Assembly (NCBI RefSeq): GCF_003289945.1
Contig: NZ_QMBP01000017.1
Coordinates: 62,001 to 126,000, forward strand
Direction: 5' to 3'
Source: Mesorhizobium hawassense
GTDB lineage: Bacteria > Pseudomonadota > Alphaproteobacteria > Rhizobiales > Rhizobiaceae
Length of the DNA stretch: 64,000 nt
The translations under genes and the position numbers were made by a program. Below the pieces are notes generated by a model that did no database searches, was not told the origin of the DNA, and saw nothing but the letters and a program-made list of their open reading frames with translations. The stretch's first letter is position 1. Each line of letters begins with the position of its first letter. Positions 10,184 to 18,622 of this stretch are shown here, piece after piece.

Positions 10184-10981
10184 ATGAAGATCATCCAGGT
10201 CACCGACGTCCATCTCGGACGTCGGCGCGAGATATGTTATGGCGCGAACCTGAATGAGCGGCTCGATCGCTGTATCGATCATATCAATCAACGTCACGGC
10301 GACGCGACGCTGTGCATCTTCACCGGCGACCTGACCGATGACGGACAGGCCGAGAGCTATGCCGACCTAAAGGCGGCGCTGAGCCGGCTCGGCGTGCCTT
10401 TCCGACTGCTGCCCGGAAACCATGACCGGCGCGCCAATCTCATCGCCGCCTTCCCGGAAAACGGCACCGACGGCAACGGCTTTGTGCAGTCGGTTTTCGA
10501 CACGCCGGAAGGGCGCCTGGTTTTCCTCGACAGTCTGGCGGAAGGCCGCGTCACCGGTGAGTTGTGCGAAGACCGGCTTGGCTGGCTCGATGCCAGGCTC
10601 GCCGAGGCGGCAGGCAAGGCGGCCTATGTCTTCCTGCACCATCCGCCGGTCGAGCTCGGGCTCACGCTGCTCGATCCGCTCGGCCTCGAACAGCCGCAGC
10701 GGTTCATCGATGTGCTGACCCGCCACGGCAATGTCCGCTACATCTTCTTCGGCCATGTCCATCGCGACATAGCCGGCAGCGTCGCCGGCATTCCGTTCTC
10801 GGTGCAGCGCGGCCTGCATGCCCGCTTCATGCTCGACCTGGTCGGCGACGAGGTGGTCGAGCAGGCGCCGCCCGCCTATTCGATTATCCTGATCGACGGC
10901 GCTCGCGTCGTCATCCACAGCTGCGATTTCCTTGAGCAATGGCCGCTCTGGTCGCCAGCGACGGGCGAACGCGTTCGTTGA
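10184..10981 (+). CDS. metallophosphoesterase, probable glycerophosphodiesterase or cyclic-nucleotide phosphodiesterase type
   Basis: A 265-residue calcineurin-type phosphoesterase of the CpdA/GpdQ group. The metal ligands are all visible: TDVHLG (Asp-x-His), FTGDLTDDG, GNHDRR, FLHHPP and FGHVHRD. It follows ugpC by 22 bp and is the last gene of the ugp operon. E. coli places ugpQ, a GDPD-barrel enzyme, in the same spot, so this protein probably splits imported glycerophosphodiesters to glycerol-3-phosphate using an unrelated fold. The operon position supports that reading; sequence alone cannot exclude cyclic-AMP as substrate. It ends 15 bp before the convergent fbpC. Confidence 0.85.
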   Translation: MKIIQVTDVHLGRRREICYGANLNERLDRCIDHINQRHGDATLCIFTGDLTDDGQAESYADLKAALSRLGVPFRLLPGNHDRRANLIAAFPENGTDGNGFVQSVFDTPEGRLVFLDSLAEGRVTGELCEDRLGWLDARLAEAAGKAAYVFLHHPPVELGLTLLDPLGLEQPQRFIDVLTRHGNVRYIFFGHVHRDIAGSVAGIPFSVQRGLHARFMLDLVGDEVVEQAPPAYSIILIDGARVVIHSCDFLEQWPLWSPATGERVR

Positions 10982-10996
10982 GAACTGCTATCGCAT

Positions 10997-12079
10997 TCAG
11001 GCAAAGACATGCGCCTTGCCGGTGACGGTGAGGCGCACGATCTCGCCGACCGCCGGCGCGTCCATCCCGGTCCTGCGCAGGATGAGCGGCGTGTTGCCGA
11101 TCGCGGCCGCATCGGGCGGATCGGGGCTGTTCAGCAGCCGCACCGCGACGGTGCAGATCGAGCCGGCGAATTCGCAGTCCGTTACTTCGCCGAACAGCAT
11201 GTCCGGCGTGCCCGACATGCCTTCGCGCGAGGTCAGTTTGAGGATAACCTGCTCGGGCCGGAGCATGATGCGCGCGACATCGCGCCGTTCCTTGGTGTCG
11301 ACGGCGATGCGGCCGAGCCGCGATTCGGCAAAGCCGTCGGCGATCCTGGCCGGCACGATGATGGCGTCGCCGAGGAATTCGGCGACCATCCTGTCCCTGG
11401 GCTGGAAATAGAGCTCGCGCGGCGTGCCGACCTGCGAGAATAGCCCGTCGCGCATCACCGCCACCTGACTGGCGAAGGATAAGGCCTCGGCCTGGTCGTG
11501 GGTGACCAGGATGGTGGTGATGCCCGCCTCTTCCAGAAGCTCGGCCACCGCCTTGCGCATCGAGGCGCGAAGCCCGGTGTCGAGCGCCGAGAAGGGCTCG
11601 TCGAGCAGCATCAGCCGCGGCTTCATGGCCATGGCGCGGGCAAGCGCCACGCGTTGCTGCTGGCCGCCGGAGAGCTCGTGCGGCCGGCGTTTCAGGATCG
11701 CCTTGTCCAAGCCGACGATATAGGCGAGCTCGATGATTTGCTCGGCTCGTCTGTCGGCGTTGCGGGCGATACCGAAGCCGATATTGTCGGCGATGCTGAG
11801 ATGCGGGAACAGGGCGCCGTCCTGGGCCACCACGCCGATGCCGCGGCGATGCGCCGGCACTGCGGCGCCGCCATTGGCGAGCACCTTGCCGTCGAGCGCA
11901 ATGCGGCCGCGGTCCGGCGCCTCGAAGCCGGCAATCAATCTCAACAAGGTGGTCTTGCCGCAGCCGGATGGCCCGACGATCGCGGTGCGGCTGCCGCTTT
12001 CGACCTGGAGGTCGACGCCGGCGAGCGCCGCCACCGGGCCGTAGTTCTTCGTCACGCCGCTGAGTTCGAGGAAGCTCAT
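10997..12079 (-). CDS. fbpC: ferric-iron ABC transporter ATP-binding protein
   Basis: A 360-residue ABC ATPase. Walker A GPSGCGKTT, Q-loop VVAQDGALFPHL, signature LSGGQQQR, Walker B LMLLDEPFSALD and the H-loop LVTHDQAEALSF are intact. A C-terminal TOBE-like domain follows. The start MSFLELSGVTKNYG at 12079 overlaps the stop of the permease gene by ATGA, indicating translational coupling, so I prefer it to a frame extension 36 bp upstream. It is the last gene of the iron-uptake operon. Assignment to iron comes from the binding protein and the operator upstream of the operon. Confidence 0.88.
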   Translation of the reverse strand: MSFLELSGVTKNYGPVAALAGVDLQVESGSRTAIVGPSGCGKTTLLRLIAGFEAPDRGRIALDGKVLANGGAAVPAHRRGIGVVAQDGALFPHLSIADNIGFGIARNADRRAEQIIELAYIVGLDKAILKRRPHELSGGQQQRVALARAMAMKPRLMLLDEPFSALDTGLRASMRKAVAELLEEAGITTILVTHDQAEALSFASQVAVMRDGLFSQVGTPRELYFQPRDRMVAEFLGDAIIVPARIADGFAESRLGRIAVDTKERRDVARIMLRPEQVILKLTSREGMSGTPDMLFGEVTDCEFAGSICTVAVRLLNSPDPPDAAAIGNTPLILRRTGMDAPAVGEIVRLTVTGKAHVFA

Positions 12080-13650
12080 CGTCCGGCCATCCGTTTCGAC
12101 TGGACGTAGAGCCACCAGGTCATCGGCAATGACATCGCCACCATGATCAGCGCGTAAGGCGCGGCGGAGGCGTAGTCGATCTCGCCGCTATAGGACCAGA
12201 AGGCCATGGCAAGCGTGCGGGTGCCGTTGGGCGCCAGCATCTGGGTGGCGGTGAGCTCGTTGGTGATGCCGAGCGCCACCATCGCCATGCCGGCCGCCGC
12301 ACCCGGCGCCGACAGGCGGATGGTCGTCGACCACAGCGCCTTGACCGGCGGCCGGCCGAGGCTGGAAGCGGCGCGTTCCAGCTCGACTGGGGCCTGGGCG
12401 ATCGAAGCGCGCAGGCTGACCAGCGCGCGCGGCAAAAACATCAGCGCATAGCCGAACAGGATGGTGAACAGCGTCTGGTAGAGCGGCAGCGCGACACGCA
12501 CGGTGATCGTCACCAGCGCCAGCGCGATGACGACGCCCGGCAGCGCGCCGACGATATAGTTGCAGCTTTCGAGCAGGCGCTGCAGCCGGCCCGGCGCGCG
12601 AATCGAGATCCAGGCCATCGGCATGGCGGCAATGGTTGCAAGGACCGCTCCGGCGATGGCGAGGAAGAGCGTCTGGCCGAGCGCCAGGCTGATCTCGTCC
12701 CAACGCCAGACATCGGCACCGCCGGCGAACAGCCAGCGGCTGATGGTGACGAAGGGGATGCCGAGCGACAGCAGCGCGACGCCCGCCGGCAACAGCAGGC
12801 AGGGCACAGTGGAGCGGCCGAGGCGAGCGCGTTGCTGCTTGCGCGCGGCGCCGGAGCCGACGCGGGCATAGCGTTCCTCGCCGCGGATCATCACCTCGAG
12901 CACGAGCAGGAAGAGGCAGCAGGCCACGAGCACCGCGGCCAGCATGTTGGCGGCCGGTCCGTTGAAGGTCGACTGGAACTGATCGACGATCGCGGTGGTG
13001 AAAGTGTCGAAGCGGATGAAGACAAAGAGGCCGTATTCGGCGAGCAGATGCAGGCCGACCAGCAGCGAGCCGCCGCAGATGGCGAGCCTCAGCTGCGGCA
13101 GCACGACGCGCGCGAAAACCCGCCACGGGCCGAGGCCAAGCGCCGCCGCGGCATCCTCCAGCGCCGGATCGAGCCGGCGCAGCGCGGCGGCGATCGGCAG
13201 ATAGAGGAACGGGAAATAGGCGATGACGGAGACCAGCACGCCCGCCCACAGCCCGTGCAGGCCCGGCACGAAGCTGATCCAGGCATAGGAGTGCACGAAA
13301 GCCGGAATGGCGAGCGGCGCGACTGACAGCCACGACCACAGCCGATTGCCTGGCAGGTCGCTGCGCTCGGTCAGCCATGCCAGCGCCACCGACAACAGGG
13401 TGGCGATCGGTACGGCGACGATGACGAGGAGCACGGTGTTGACCAGCAGTTCGCCGACGCGCGCGCGGAAGATCAGCGCCACTACGGTGTCCCAGCCGGT
13501 CTGGATCGCGACCCAGACGATGAAGGCAAGCGGCAGCAGCGCGGTCAGCGAGATCAGGGCGGCGGCGAGCGTGATCCACGACGTCGACCGGCGCTTCTTC
13601 ATCCCGGCCGCCGGCAGTCTTGCAGGCGCCATGTCGATCGCCGACTGCAT
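12076..13650 (-). CDS. fbpB: ferric-iron ABC transporter permease, fused two-domain type
   Basis: A 524-residue inner-membrane protein with two homologous permease halves and about 12 membrane helices, as in FbpB/AfuB/SfuB. Each half has an EAA-like loop: LEDAAAALGLGPWRVFARVVLPQ in the first half and LERAASSLGRPPVKALWSTTIRL in the second. It moves iron released by the binding protein into the cytosol. An N-terminal cytosolic stretch of about 25 residues rich in Arg and Lys precedes the first helix. It lies 176 bp after fbpA, with a stem-loop between, and overlaps fbpC by 4 bp. Confidence 0.88.
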   Translation of the reverse strand: MQSAIDMAPARLPAAGMKKRRSTSWITLAAALISLTALLPLAFIVWVAIQTGWDTVVALIFRARVGELLVNTVLLVIVAVPIATLLSVALAWLTERSDLPGNRLWSWLSVAPLAIPAFVHSYAWISFVPGLHGLWAGVLVSVIAYFPFLYLPIAAALRRLDPALEDAAAALGLGPWRVFARVVLPQLRLAICGGSLLVGLHLLAEYGLFVFIRFDTFTTAIVDQFQSTFNGPAANMLAAVLVACCLFLLVLEVMIRGEERYARVGSGAARKQQRARLGRSTVPCLLLPAGVALLSLGIPFVTISRWLFAGGADVWRWDEISLALGQTLFLAIAGAVLATIAAMPMAWISIRAPGRLQRLLESCNYIVGALPGVVIALALVTITVRVALPLYQTLFTILFGYALMFLPRALVSLRASIAQAPVELERAASSLGRPPVKALWSTTIRLSAPGAAAGMAMVALGITNELTATQMLAPNGTRTLAMAFWSYSGEIDYASAAPYALIMVAMSLPMTWWLYVQSKRMAGR

Positions 13651-13751
13651 CAGGCGCGCCGTCGCGTCGCCAACGCCGTATGGCAGTGGCGATCCGATAT
13701 GCCGCGCAGGCGGCTCGAGGCGCAGTCGATCGTCATCGACGAGGCGATCTC

Positions 13752-13794
13752 CAAAACAAAACCGCTCCCGCGGAAAGCGAATTCGCGCGGGAGC
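13752..13794 (-). terminator. attenuator-like hairpin with T tail between fbpA and fbpB
   Basis: On the minus strand GCTCCCGCG (13794-13786) pairs with CGCGGGAGC (13772-13764), an 11-plus-base loop between, and is followed by GGTTTTGTTTTG. This has the form of a rho-independent terminator but sits inside an operon, just after the abundant binding-protein gene, so it is probably a partial terminator. A second small palindrome (CGTTCG...CGAACG) lies between it and the fbpA stop. Confidence 0.65.
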
Positions 13795-13826
13795 ACGGTC
13801 GTTCGCCCTTTTAGGACGAACGCGAA

Positions 13827-14831
13827 CTAAAGCAAGCCGGCTTGCGTCATCAGGTCGATGACCTTCTTGGAGTTCAGCGTCGCCGGGTCGACTTTCGGCG
13901 CCTGCAGGTCGGCCAGCGGCACCAGCTTCGGGTTGGATTCGGCGCCCTTGCCGACCGCGTATTCATAGGAGGTGCCGGTCTTCAGCACGTTCTGGCCGCC
14001 CTTGCCGGTCACCCACTTCAGGAAAGCCTGGGCTTCCTTCGGATGCTTGCTGGAGGCCAGCACGCCGCCGCCGGAGACCGAAACGAAGGCGCCCGGGTCT
14101 TGGTTCTTGAAATAGTGCAGGCCGACATTCTTGCTGTTTTCGCCGGTCTTGGCCTGATCGCCGAACCAGTAATAGTGGTAGATCACGCCGCCTTCGATCT
14201 CGCCGGCATTGACCGCCTTCATCACGGTGCTGTTGCCCTTGTAAGCGGTGAAATTCGCCTTCATCGCCTTCAGCCAGTCGGCGGTGGCGGCTTCGCCCTT
14301 GATCTGCAGCAGGGCGCTGACGATAGCCTGGAAGTCCGCGCCGGACGGCGAGGCGGCCCAGCGGCCCTTCCAGCTCGGATCGGCGAGGTCGAGCAGCGAC
14401 TTCGGCAACTGGTCTTCCTTGAGCTTGTCCTTGTTGTAGGCAAAGACGGTGCTGCGGGCGGCGACACCGACCCACTTGCCGCTCGACGGCTGGTATTCCT
14501 GTGGCACCTGGGCGAGCGTATCGGCATCGACCGGCGCGAACAGGCCGGCTGCCTCGACGAGCGCCATGGCGGGCGAGTTCTCGGTCAGGAAAACGTCGGC
14601 CGGCGAGGCCGTGCCCTCGGCGACGATCTGGTTGGAGAAGTCGCTGTCGCCGCCGTTGCGCAGCGTGACCTTGATGCCGGTTTCCTTGGTGAAGCCGTTC
14701 GCCCATTCCTTGGCGAGGCTCTCATGCTGGGCATTGTAGACGACGATCCCTTGATCCTCGGCCATGGCCGGGCCGGAGATCAGGCCGAGCGCCAGCGCGG
14801 CGCCGGCAAGCGTGGAAAGGGCAATTTTCAT
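13827..14831 (-). CDS. fbpA: periplasmic ferric-iron-binding protein
   Basis: A 334-residue solute-binding protein. The signal peptide MKIALSTLAGAALALGLI... ends near GPAMA before EDQGIVVYNAQHE. VYNAQHESL resembles the N-terminal iron-ligand region of FbpA (His/Glu), and YHYYWFGDQ (about residues 216-224) contains the twin-tyrosine ligand pair typical of ferric-binding proteins. It captures Fe3+ in the periplasm for FbpBC. It is the first gene of the operon and has a TGA-N9-TCA iron operator 49 bp upstream of its ATG, which fits iron-dependent repression. Confidence 0.9.
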   Translation of the reverse strand: MKIALSTLAGAALALGLISGPAMAEDQGIVVYNAQHESLAKEWANGFTKETGIKVTLRNGGDSDFSNQIVAEGTASPADVFLTENSPAMALVEAAGLFAPVDADTLAQVPQEYQPSSGKWVGVAARSTVFAYNKDKLKEDQLPKSLLDLADPSWKGRWAASPSGADFQAIVSALLQIKGEAATADWLKAMKANFTAYKGNSTVMKAVNAGEIEGGVIYHYYWFGDQAKTGENSKNVGLHYFKNQDPGAFVSVSGGGVLASSKHPKEAQAFLKWVTGKGGQNVLKTGTSYEYAVGKGAESNPKLVPLADLQAPKVDPATLNSKKVIDLMTQAGLL

Positions 14832-14879
14832 GGGGCGTCGTCCTCGATCTGGGTGGGTGCGAGCCCACTTATCGATACA

Positions 14880-14894
14880 TGACTATGATAGTCA
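14880..14894. promoter_or_regulatory. RirA-type iron-responsive operator upstream of fbpA
   Basis: TGACTA-TGA-TAGTCA is a perfect 6+3+6 inverted repeat. It fits the rhizobial iron-responsive operator TGA-N9-TCA bound by the iron-sulfur repressor RirA. It lies 49 bp before the fbpA ATG and 84 bp beyond the P450 stop, so fbpA is the only sensible target. Confidence 0.75.
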
Positions 14895-14977
14895 ACATTG
14901 TTTCTGTGAACGCACGACGTCGTGAGCGGGCGGATAATTCCACGGATCTGCCGGTAGAAATGAAAAGACCGCCGAAT

Positions 14978-16195
14978 TCAAGCGAATGGCTGATCGATCC
15001 GTCGGATCATTGGGGCGGTTTGAAGGCCGTGGAAAAGCACGGAATGCCGCCGCAAAATCCTGGAAGTATCCAGGTGCCAGCCTTTGGCCGAGGTGAACAG
15101 AGCCTCCAGCAGTGCCGCCAGTTCCACCCGGGCAACGTGCTGACCAAGGCAGGCGTGAAGTCCGGTGCCGAATGCAAGGGCCGATGAAATGCCGGCTTGC
15201 AGATCCAGCCGATCGCCGGCTGGAAATACGGAAATGTCTCGATTGGCGCTCGCAAGAACGGGCACGACAGCCTGACCAGCCTTTATGGTTACGCCACCAA
15301 ACGGCAAATCTTCCGCCGCGATACGCGCTCCGGCATATTGGACCGGCGAGCAGAACCGAAGCAGTTCCTCGGCTGCCGTCGACCAACTGACCTCCCCTTG
15401 TTCAAGCAACGACAGCTGCCCCGGAGCATTTGCCAACGCAACCAGCGCATTGCCGAACGTATCCACGACCGTCGCCTGCCCGGCAAAGAGCAGGAACACG
15501 ATGTTTGCAACGGCATCGTCTCTGCGCCACCGACCGGCGTCGACCTCGGCAAGCATCTGGGCCGAAATGCCGTTTGGGCGCACGGCACCGCTTTCTATCG
15601 CGCGCGAAACCCACGCCTCCAGTCGGCGGCAAGCCTCGTTGGCATCCTCATTTATGCCGCCGATCCTCATGTCCAGGGCATCGGCCATGAGCTTCGCATC
15701 GTAGCCGATGCGCCATGGATCATCGATGTCGATGCCCAGGATACGCTCCAGGCCCGAAAAAGCGAGTGGCAGGCCTATGTCGACGATCGCGTCGAATTCC
15801 GGTTTTTCAACAGCGGCTTGCGTCAACGCGGATGCCCTGGACGCAAGCTGGTCGAACAGCCCCCTGCCGGCGGCAAACGTCAGCGAACCAGCAAGCGGGC
15901 GGCGCAAGTTCATGTGTCGCGGCGGATCGGACAAAAGAATGGAGCGGGTCAAAAGATCCAACGCCGGATTGGCGCTGATCTTCCGCCTGACTTCCTGATA
16001 GGCGCCGGGCGGCGCCTGCAACAGCAAGGGGTGTTTCAAGGCCTGCGACACAAGCGCATGGCTGAACACGTAGAACGCCTCGCCGACCTCTGGATAAGGA
16101 GGTTTGCCCCAGCTGCCGCCCCCGGCATCGCGCCGGCGAGCGAACTCAGGAAACGGATCGTCGCCGAGATCGAAAGGATCAAAAAGTCCTGCCAT
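14978..16195 (-). CDS. cytochrome P450 with atypical I-helix
   Basis: A 405-residue soluble bacterial P450. The heme-thiolate signature is FGTGLHACLGQHVARVEL (cysteine ligand near residue 349), and the K-helix ExxR motif is EELLRF. The I-helix oxygen-activating motif, normally (A/G)Gx(D/E)T, reads AGQAT, so the acidic residue is alanine while the threonine is kept. In the loop before the heme signature the usual Arg and His that hold heme propionates are also changed (LDLQAGISSALAFG). Substrate unknown. The ATG at 16195 overlaps the acetyltransferase stop as TGATG, so the two are translated together. A longer frame to 16306 lies inside that gene. Confidence 0.88.
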   Translation of the reverse strand: MAGLFDPFDLGDDPFPEFARRRDAGGGSWGKPPYPEVGEAFYVFSHALVSQALKHPLLLQAPPGAYQEVRRKISANPALDLLTRSILLSDPPRHMNLRRPLAGSLTFAAGRGLFDQLASRASALTQAAVEKPEFDAIVDIGLPLAFSGLERILGIDIDDPWRIGYDAKLMADALDMRIGGINEDANEACRRLEAWVSRAIESGAVRPNGISAQMLAEVDAGRWRRDDAVANIVFLLFAGQATVVDTFGNALVALANAPGQLSLLEQGEVSWSTAAEELLRFCSPVQYAGARIAAEDLPFGGVTIKAGQAVVPVLASANRDISVFPAGDRLDLQAGISSALAFGTGLHACLGQHVARVELAALLEALFTSAKGWHLDTSRILRRHSVLFHGLQTAPMIRRIDQPFA

Positions 16196-16866
16196 CAGAT
16201 AAGCTGAGCGCCGCCTTGCGAAATATCTTTGGCGAAGATGACCCGATATCCGCCTGAGGCAACATCTTCGGGCAAAAAATCGGGCGCGAGATGCAAGAAC
16301 TCGCAATCAAGCAGCCGACGGTAGAACTTGAGCAGCGGATCGCGAGTGATCGCGCGGGTCGACGGTATTTTGCCGGTACGGTGCCAACTGTCTATCGTTT
16401 GTCGGAACTCTTCGTCACGCAGGACTTTGTCGGGCGTTCCATCCTGAACTCCGGCATAGGATGGGCATCTGCCGTCGCCAACCACCCACCGGGCTCCTAC
16501 ACGTCGCCCGTACTCGATCATCTCGCGAAGCAGGCCGCGCGCCATGTTGGTGCCGCGGAATTCCGGCCGAATGCCGAGATTGTAGACGTAAAGCGACAGC
16601 GCGGGCGCGCTTGTCGGCATGGAGGAATAGTCCGCGAACGACTTCGGGAACTTTGCCGTGTCATGCGGATCATCGGTCGTCTCCGCGAAGCATATCGCTC
16701 CTGCAACGACATCATCGACGCCCGCTCCGATCATTGTGTGCCCGAGCGAAAAACGGCGGCGGATTGTCCTCTCGCTGGCGCCGAGCGGTCCCCAGGCGGC
16801 CGTTTCCATCGCCGCAATGGGTGCCACATCGTCGGTTCCAAGCCTAAAAAATCTGATTTCCTTCAT
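16195..16866 (-). CDS. GNAT-family acetyltransferase
   Basis: A 223-residue GNAT protein: a beta-strand-rich N-terminus, then LSLYVYNLGIRPEFRGTNMARGLLREM (about residues 94-120), where RGTNMARGLL is the acetyl-CoA pyrophosphate-binding motif A. The long C-terminal part with several Trp, Arg and Cys residues is not typical of small ribosomal acetyltransferases, so a small-molecule substrate is more likely. I prefer the ATG at 16866; a GTG at 16887 is in frame, and the GAGAGG between them may be the ribosome site. It is the first gene of a two-gene operon with the P450 and divergent from the ATP-grasp-like gene. Confidence 0.8.
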   Translation of the reverse strand: MKEIRFFRLGTDDVAPIAAMETAAWGPLGASERTIRRRFSLGHTMIGAGVDDVVAGAICFAETTDDPHDTAKFPKSFADYSSMPTSAPALSLYVYNLGIRPEFRGTNMARGLLREMIEYGRRVGARWVVGDGRCPSYAGVQDGTPDKVLRDEEFRQTIDSWHRTGKIPSTRAITRDPLLKFYRRLLDCEFLHLAPDFLPEDVASGGYRVIFAKDISQGGAQLI

Positions 16867-16955
16867 CCTAAAGGTGCCGCCTCTCACTTACCGATAAAAT
16901 ATGAGGTTTTCTTTTGCCAGCCGGTCGGGCAAGTGTGGGCCGGGTGGGTTTCGTT

Positions 16956-17975
16956 ATGATCTTCTATATCTGCCATGGGCTGCATGCGTACACGCAGGCA
17001 AGCCTGATGCTTTACTACCGCAAGGATTTGCAGCGCTTCCTTCGGCTTGTTCCGTACGACGACGCGGCGCGTCTGTGTTCGATTTCATGCGGGACGGTGA
17101 TCTGGACCGACATGGATCGGCTGAACGACGCCGAAATCGAGACGGCATCGGAGATCAGCCGCAGGATCCGCGTCGAGCAGCCGGGTGTCCTGCAGCTCAA
17201 TGATCCAAGAACGAGCCTGCAGCGCTTTGAGTTGCTGCGTAAATTCTCCGCGGAAGGGATCAACGATTTTCGCGCTTACCGGCCCGACTCGCTGCCAGAC
17301 GACATCCGGTTCCCTGCCTTTGTGCGCGATGAGACCGGCGCCGCCTATCGGGAACCGATGCTGCTGCGAGACCGGAGCGAGCTGGATGAGGCGCTTTCCC
17401 GCTTGCCATCGATGGGTTTCGTCCGCCCGATGGTCGTCGAATTCGGATCGAAGCCCGGACCAGACGGGCTGTTCCGAAAATATGCCGCTTACCGCGTTGG
17501 CGAACGCACTTACGCCCAGCATTGCTTTGCCAAGAAAGACTGGTTCATCAAGGATCCGGGGCGCGGCCTGCCGCAGGCCGTGCGGCAGGAACACCTGATC
17601 TATATCCGCGACAACCCGCATGGCCCTGCGCTCATGCCGCTCTTCGACAAGGCGGCAATCACCTACGGCCGGATCGATTATACCCTGATCGATGGCCGGA
17701 TTCAGGTTTTCGAGATCAACACCAACCCGACCGTGCTGAGCTATCCGCCGACGCCATTCGACACTTACGATCCGATGCCTTATGCCAATATGCATGCGGA
17801 CGCGTTGCTCGCGTTGCCATGTGCGAGAGATTCTGCGTCCAACGATGCGGTCGAGGCTTTGCATTCGCAGATACTTCAACGCTTGCGGCACCATTACCGG
17901 AAAAGGCGCAGGAAGCTCTTTTTCCGCAAGGGCCTGAAATTCATCCGGGACGCCGCGCTGGGTTCCAAAGAGTGA
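16956..17975 (+). CDS. ATP-grasp-like ligase, unassigned
   Basis: A 339-residue protein with the layout of an ATP-grasp ligase. The first part ends in LNDPRTSLQRFELLRKFSAEGI, resembling the pre-grasp segment of RimK-like ligases. The central part (RFPAFVRDE..., YRVGERTYAQH) fits the lysine-bearing subdomain. The C-terminal motif YTLIDGRIQVFEINTNPTV has the Glu-x-Asn metal ligands near residue 255. Such enzymes join a carboxylate to an amine through an acyl-phosphate. The C-terminus is very basic (YRKRRRKLFF). The ATG at 16956 follows GGGTGGG; a TTG at 16914 is possible. It is divergent from the GNAT/P450 operon over 89 bp, suggesting a shared pathway. Confidence 0.7.
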   Translation: MIFYICHGLHAYTQASLMLYYRKDLQRFLRLVPYDDAARLCSISCGTVIWTDMDRLNDAEIETASEISRRIRVEQPGVLQLNDPRTSLQRFELLRKFSAEGINDFRAYRPDSLPDDIRFPAFVRDETGAAYREPMLLRDRSELDEALSRLPSMGFVRPMVVEFGSKPGPDGLFRKYAAYRVGERTYAQHCFAKKDWFIKDPGRGLPQAVRQEHLIYIRDNPHGPALMPLFDKAAITYGRIDYTLIDGRIQVFEINTNPTVLSYPPTPFDTYDPMPYANMHADALLALPCARDSASNDAVEALHSQILQRLRHHYRKRRRKLFFRKGLKFIRDAALGSKE

Positions 17976-18040
17976 CGTGAGCACCGACAAACTTTCGTGA
18001 TTTGGCGGCAGTTTGGCTTGGACATTATTTCGTCGGCCAC

Positions 18041-18066
18041 GTAACAAACCAGCGCCGAGACGCGAA
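18041..18066 (+). promoter_or_regulatory. ECF-type promoter of the sigma factor operon
   Basis: GTAACA at 18041-18046 and CGAA at 18063-18066 are separated by exactly 16 bp. This is one mismatch from GTAACC-N16-CGAA, the promoter recognised by Caulobacter SigF, whose operon also encodes an NrsF anti-sigma factor. It lies 18 bp before the GTG start, so autoregulation is likely. Confidence 0.65.
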
Positions 18067-18084
18067 CTTCGGGGGTAAACTCTT

Positions 18085-18621
18085 GTGACCGGCAAGGACG
18101 AGGCAGAGCTGTCCCGGCTGCTCAAGGCCGCGATCGCGGGAGACGAAAGGGCTTATGCCGACTTTCTGCACCGCATAGCCGCTCTCGTTCGCGGTTTTGC
18201 CCGGCGCAAGATCGTTCAGGGCGGGGTCGACCCCGAGGATGTCGTGCAGGAAACCTTGCTGGCGATTCACGTCAAACGTCACACCTGGCGCCCGGATGCG
18301 CCGGTGCTGCCATGGGTCTATGCGATTGCCCGCTTCAAGCTGATCGACGCGTTTCGCCGTCGCGGTCGCCGCATCGAGGTCGAGATCGACGAGATCGCCG
18401 AAACCTTCGCCGAGCCGGAGACCGAAACGATCAGCGAGCGCGACATAAACCGCGCGCTCGACGGACTGCCGCCGACGCAGCGTTCAGTCGTCTCCTCGAT
18501 CTCGGTCGACGGCCATTCGATCGGCGAGACTGCCGCCAAGCTCGGTGTCAGCGAGACGGCGGTCCGCGTGTCGTTGCATCGCGGCCTGGCCGCGATCGCC
18601 AAACGATTTGGGCGACAGTGA
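18085..18621 (+). CDS. ECF-family RNA polymerase sigma factor, SigF-like
   Basis: A 178-residue group-4 sigma factor. Region 2 runs from about residue 25 to 95 (DPEDVVQETLLAIHVKRHTW, WVYAIARFKLIDAFRRRGRR), and region 4 lies at about 125-175 (LPPTQRSVVSSISVDGHSI, then KLGVSETAVRVSLHRGL, the helix-turn-helix for the -35 element). It starts with GTG at 18085. The gene ends 1 bp before the ATG of the anti-sigma gene. In Caulobacter the SigF/NrsF pair answers to heavy-metal and oxidative stress; the same role is inferred here from the partner and the promoter. Confidence 0.9.
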   Translation: MTGKDEAELSRLLKAAIAGDERAYADFLHRIAALVRGFARRKIVQGGVDPEDVVQETLLAIHVKRHTWRPDAPVLPWVYAIARFKLIDAFRRRGRRIEVEIDEIAETFAEPETETISERDINRALDGLPPTQRSVVSSISVDGHSIGETAAKLGVSETAVRVSLHRGLAAIAKRFGRQ

Positions 18622-18622
18622 C

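Noticed and set aside
13752..13826. fbpA-fbpB gap as a riboswitch
   Set aside because: Only simple hairpins are visible, and the gap lies inside an operon after a binding-protein gene; attenuation explains it better.
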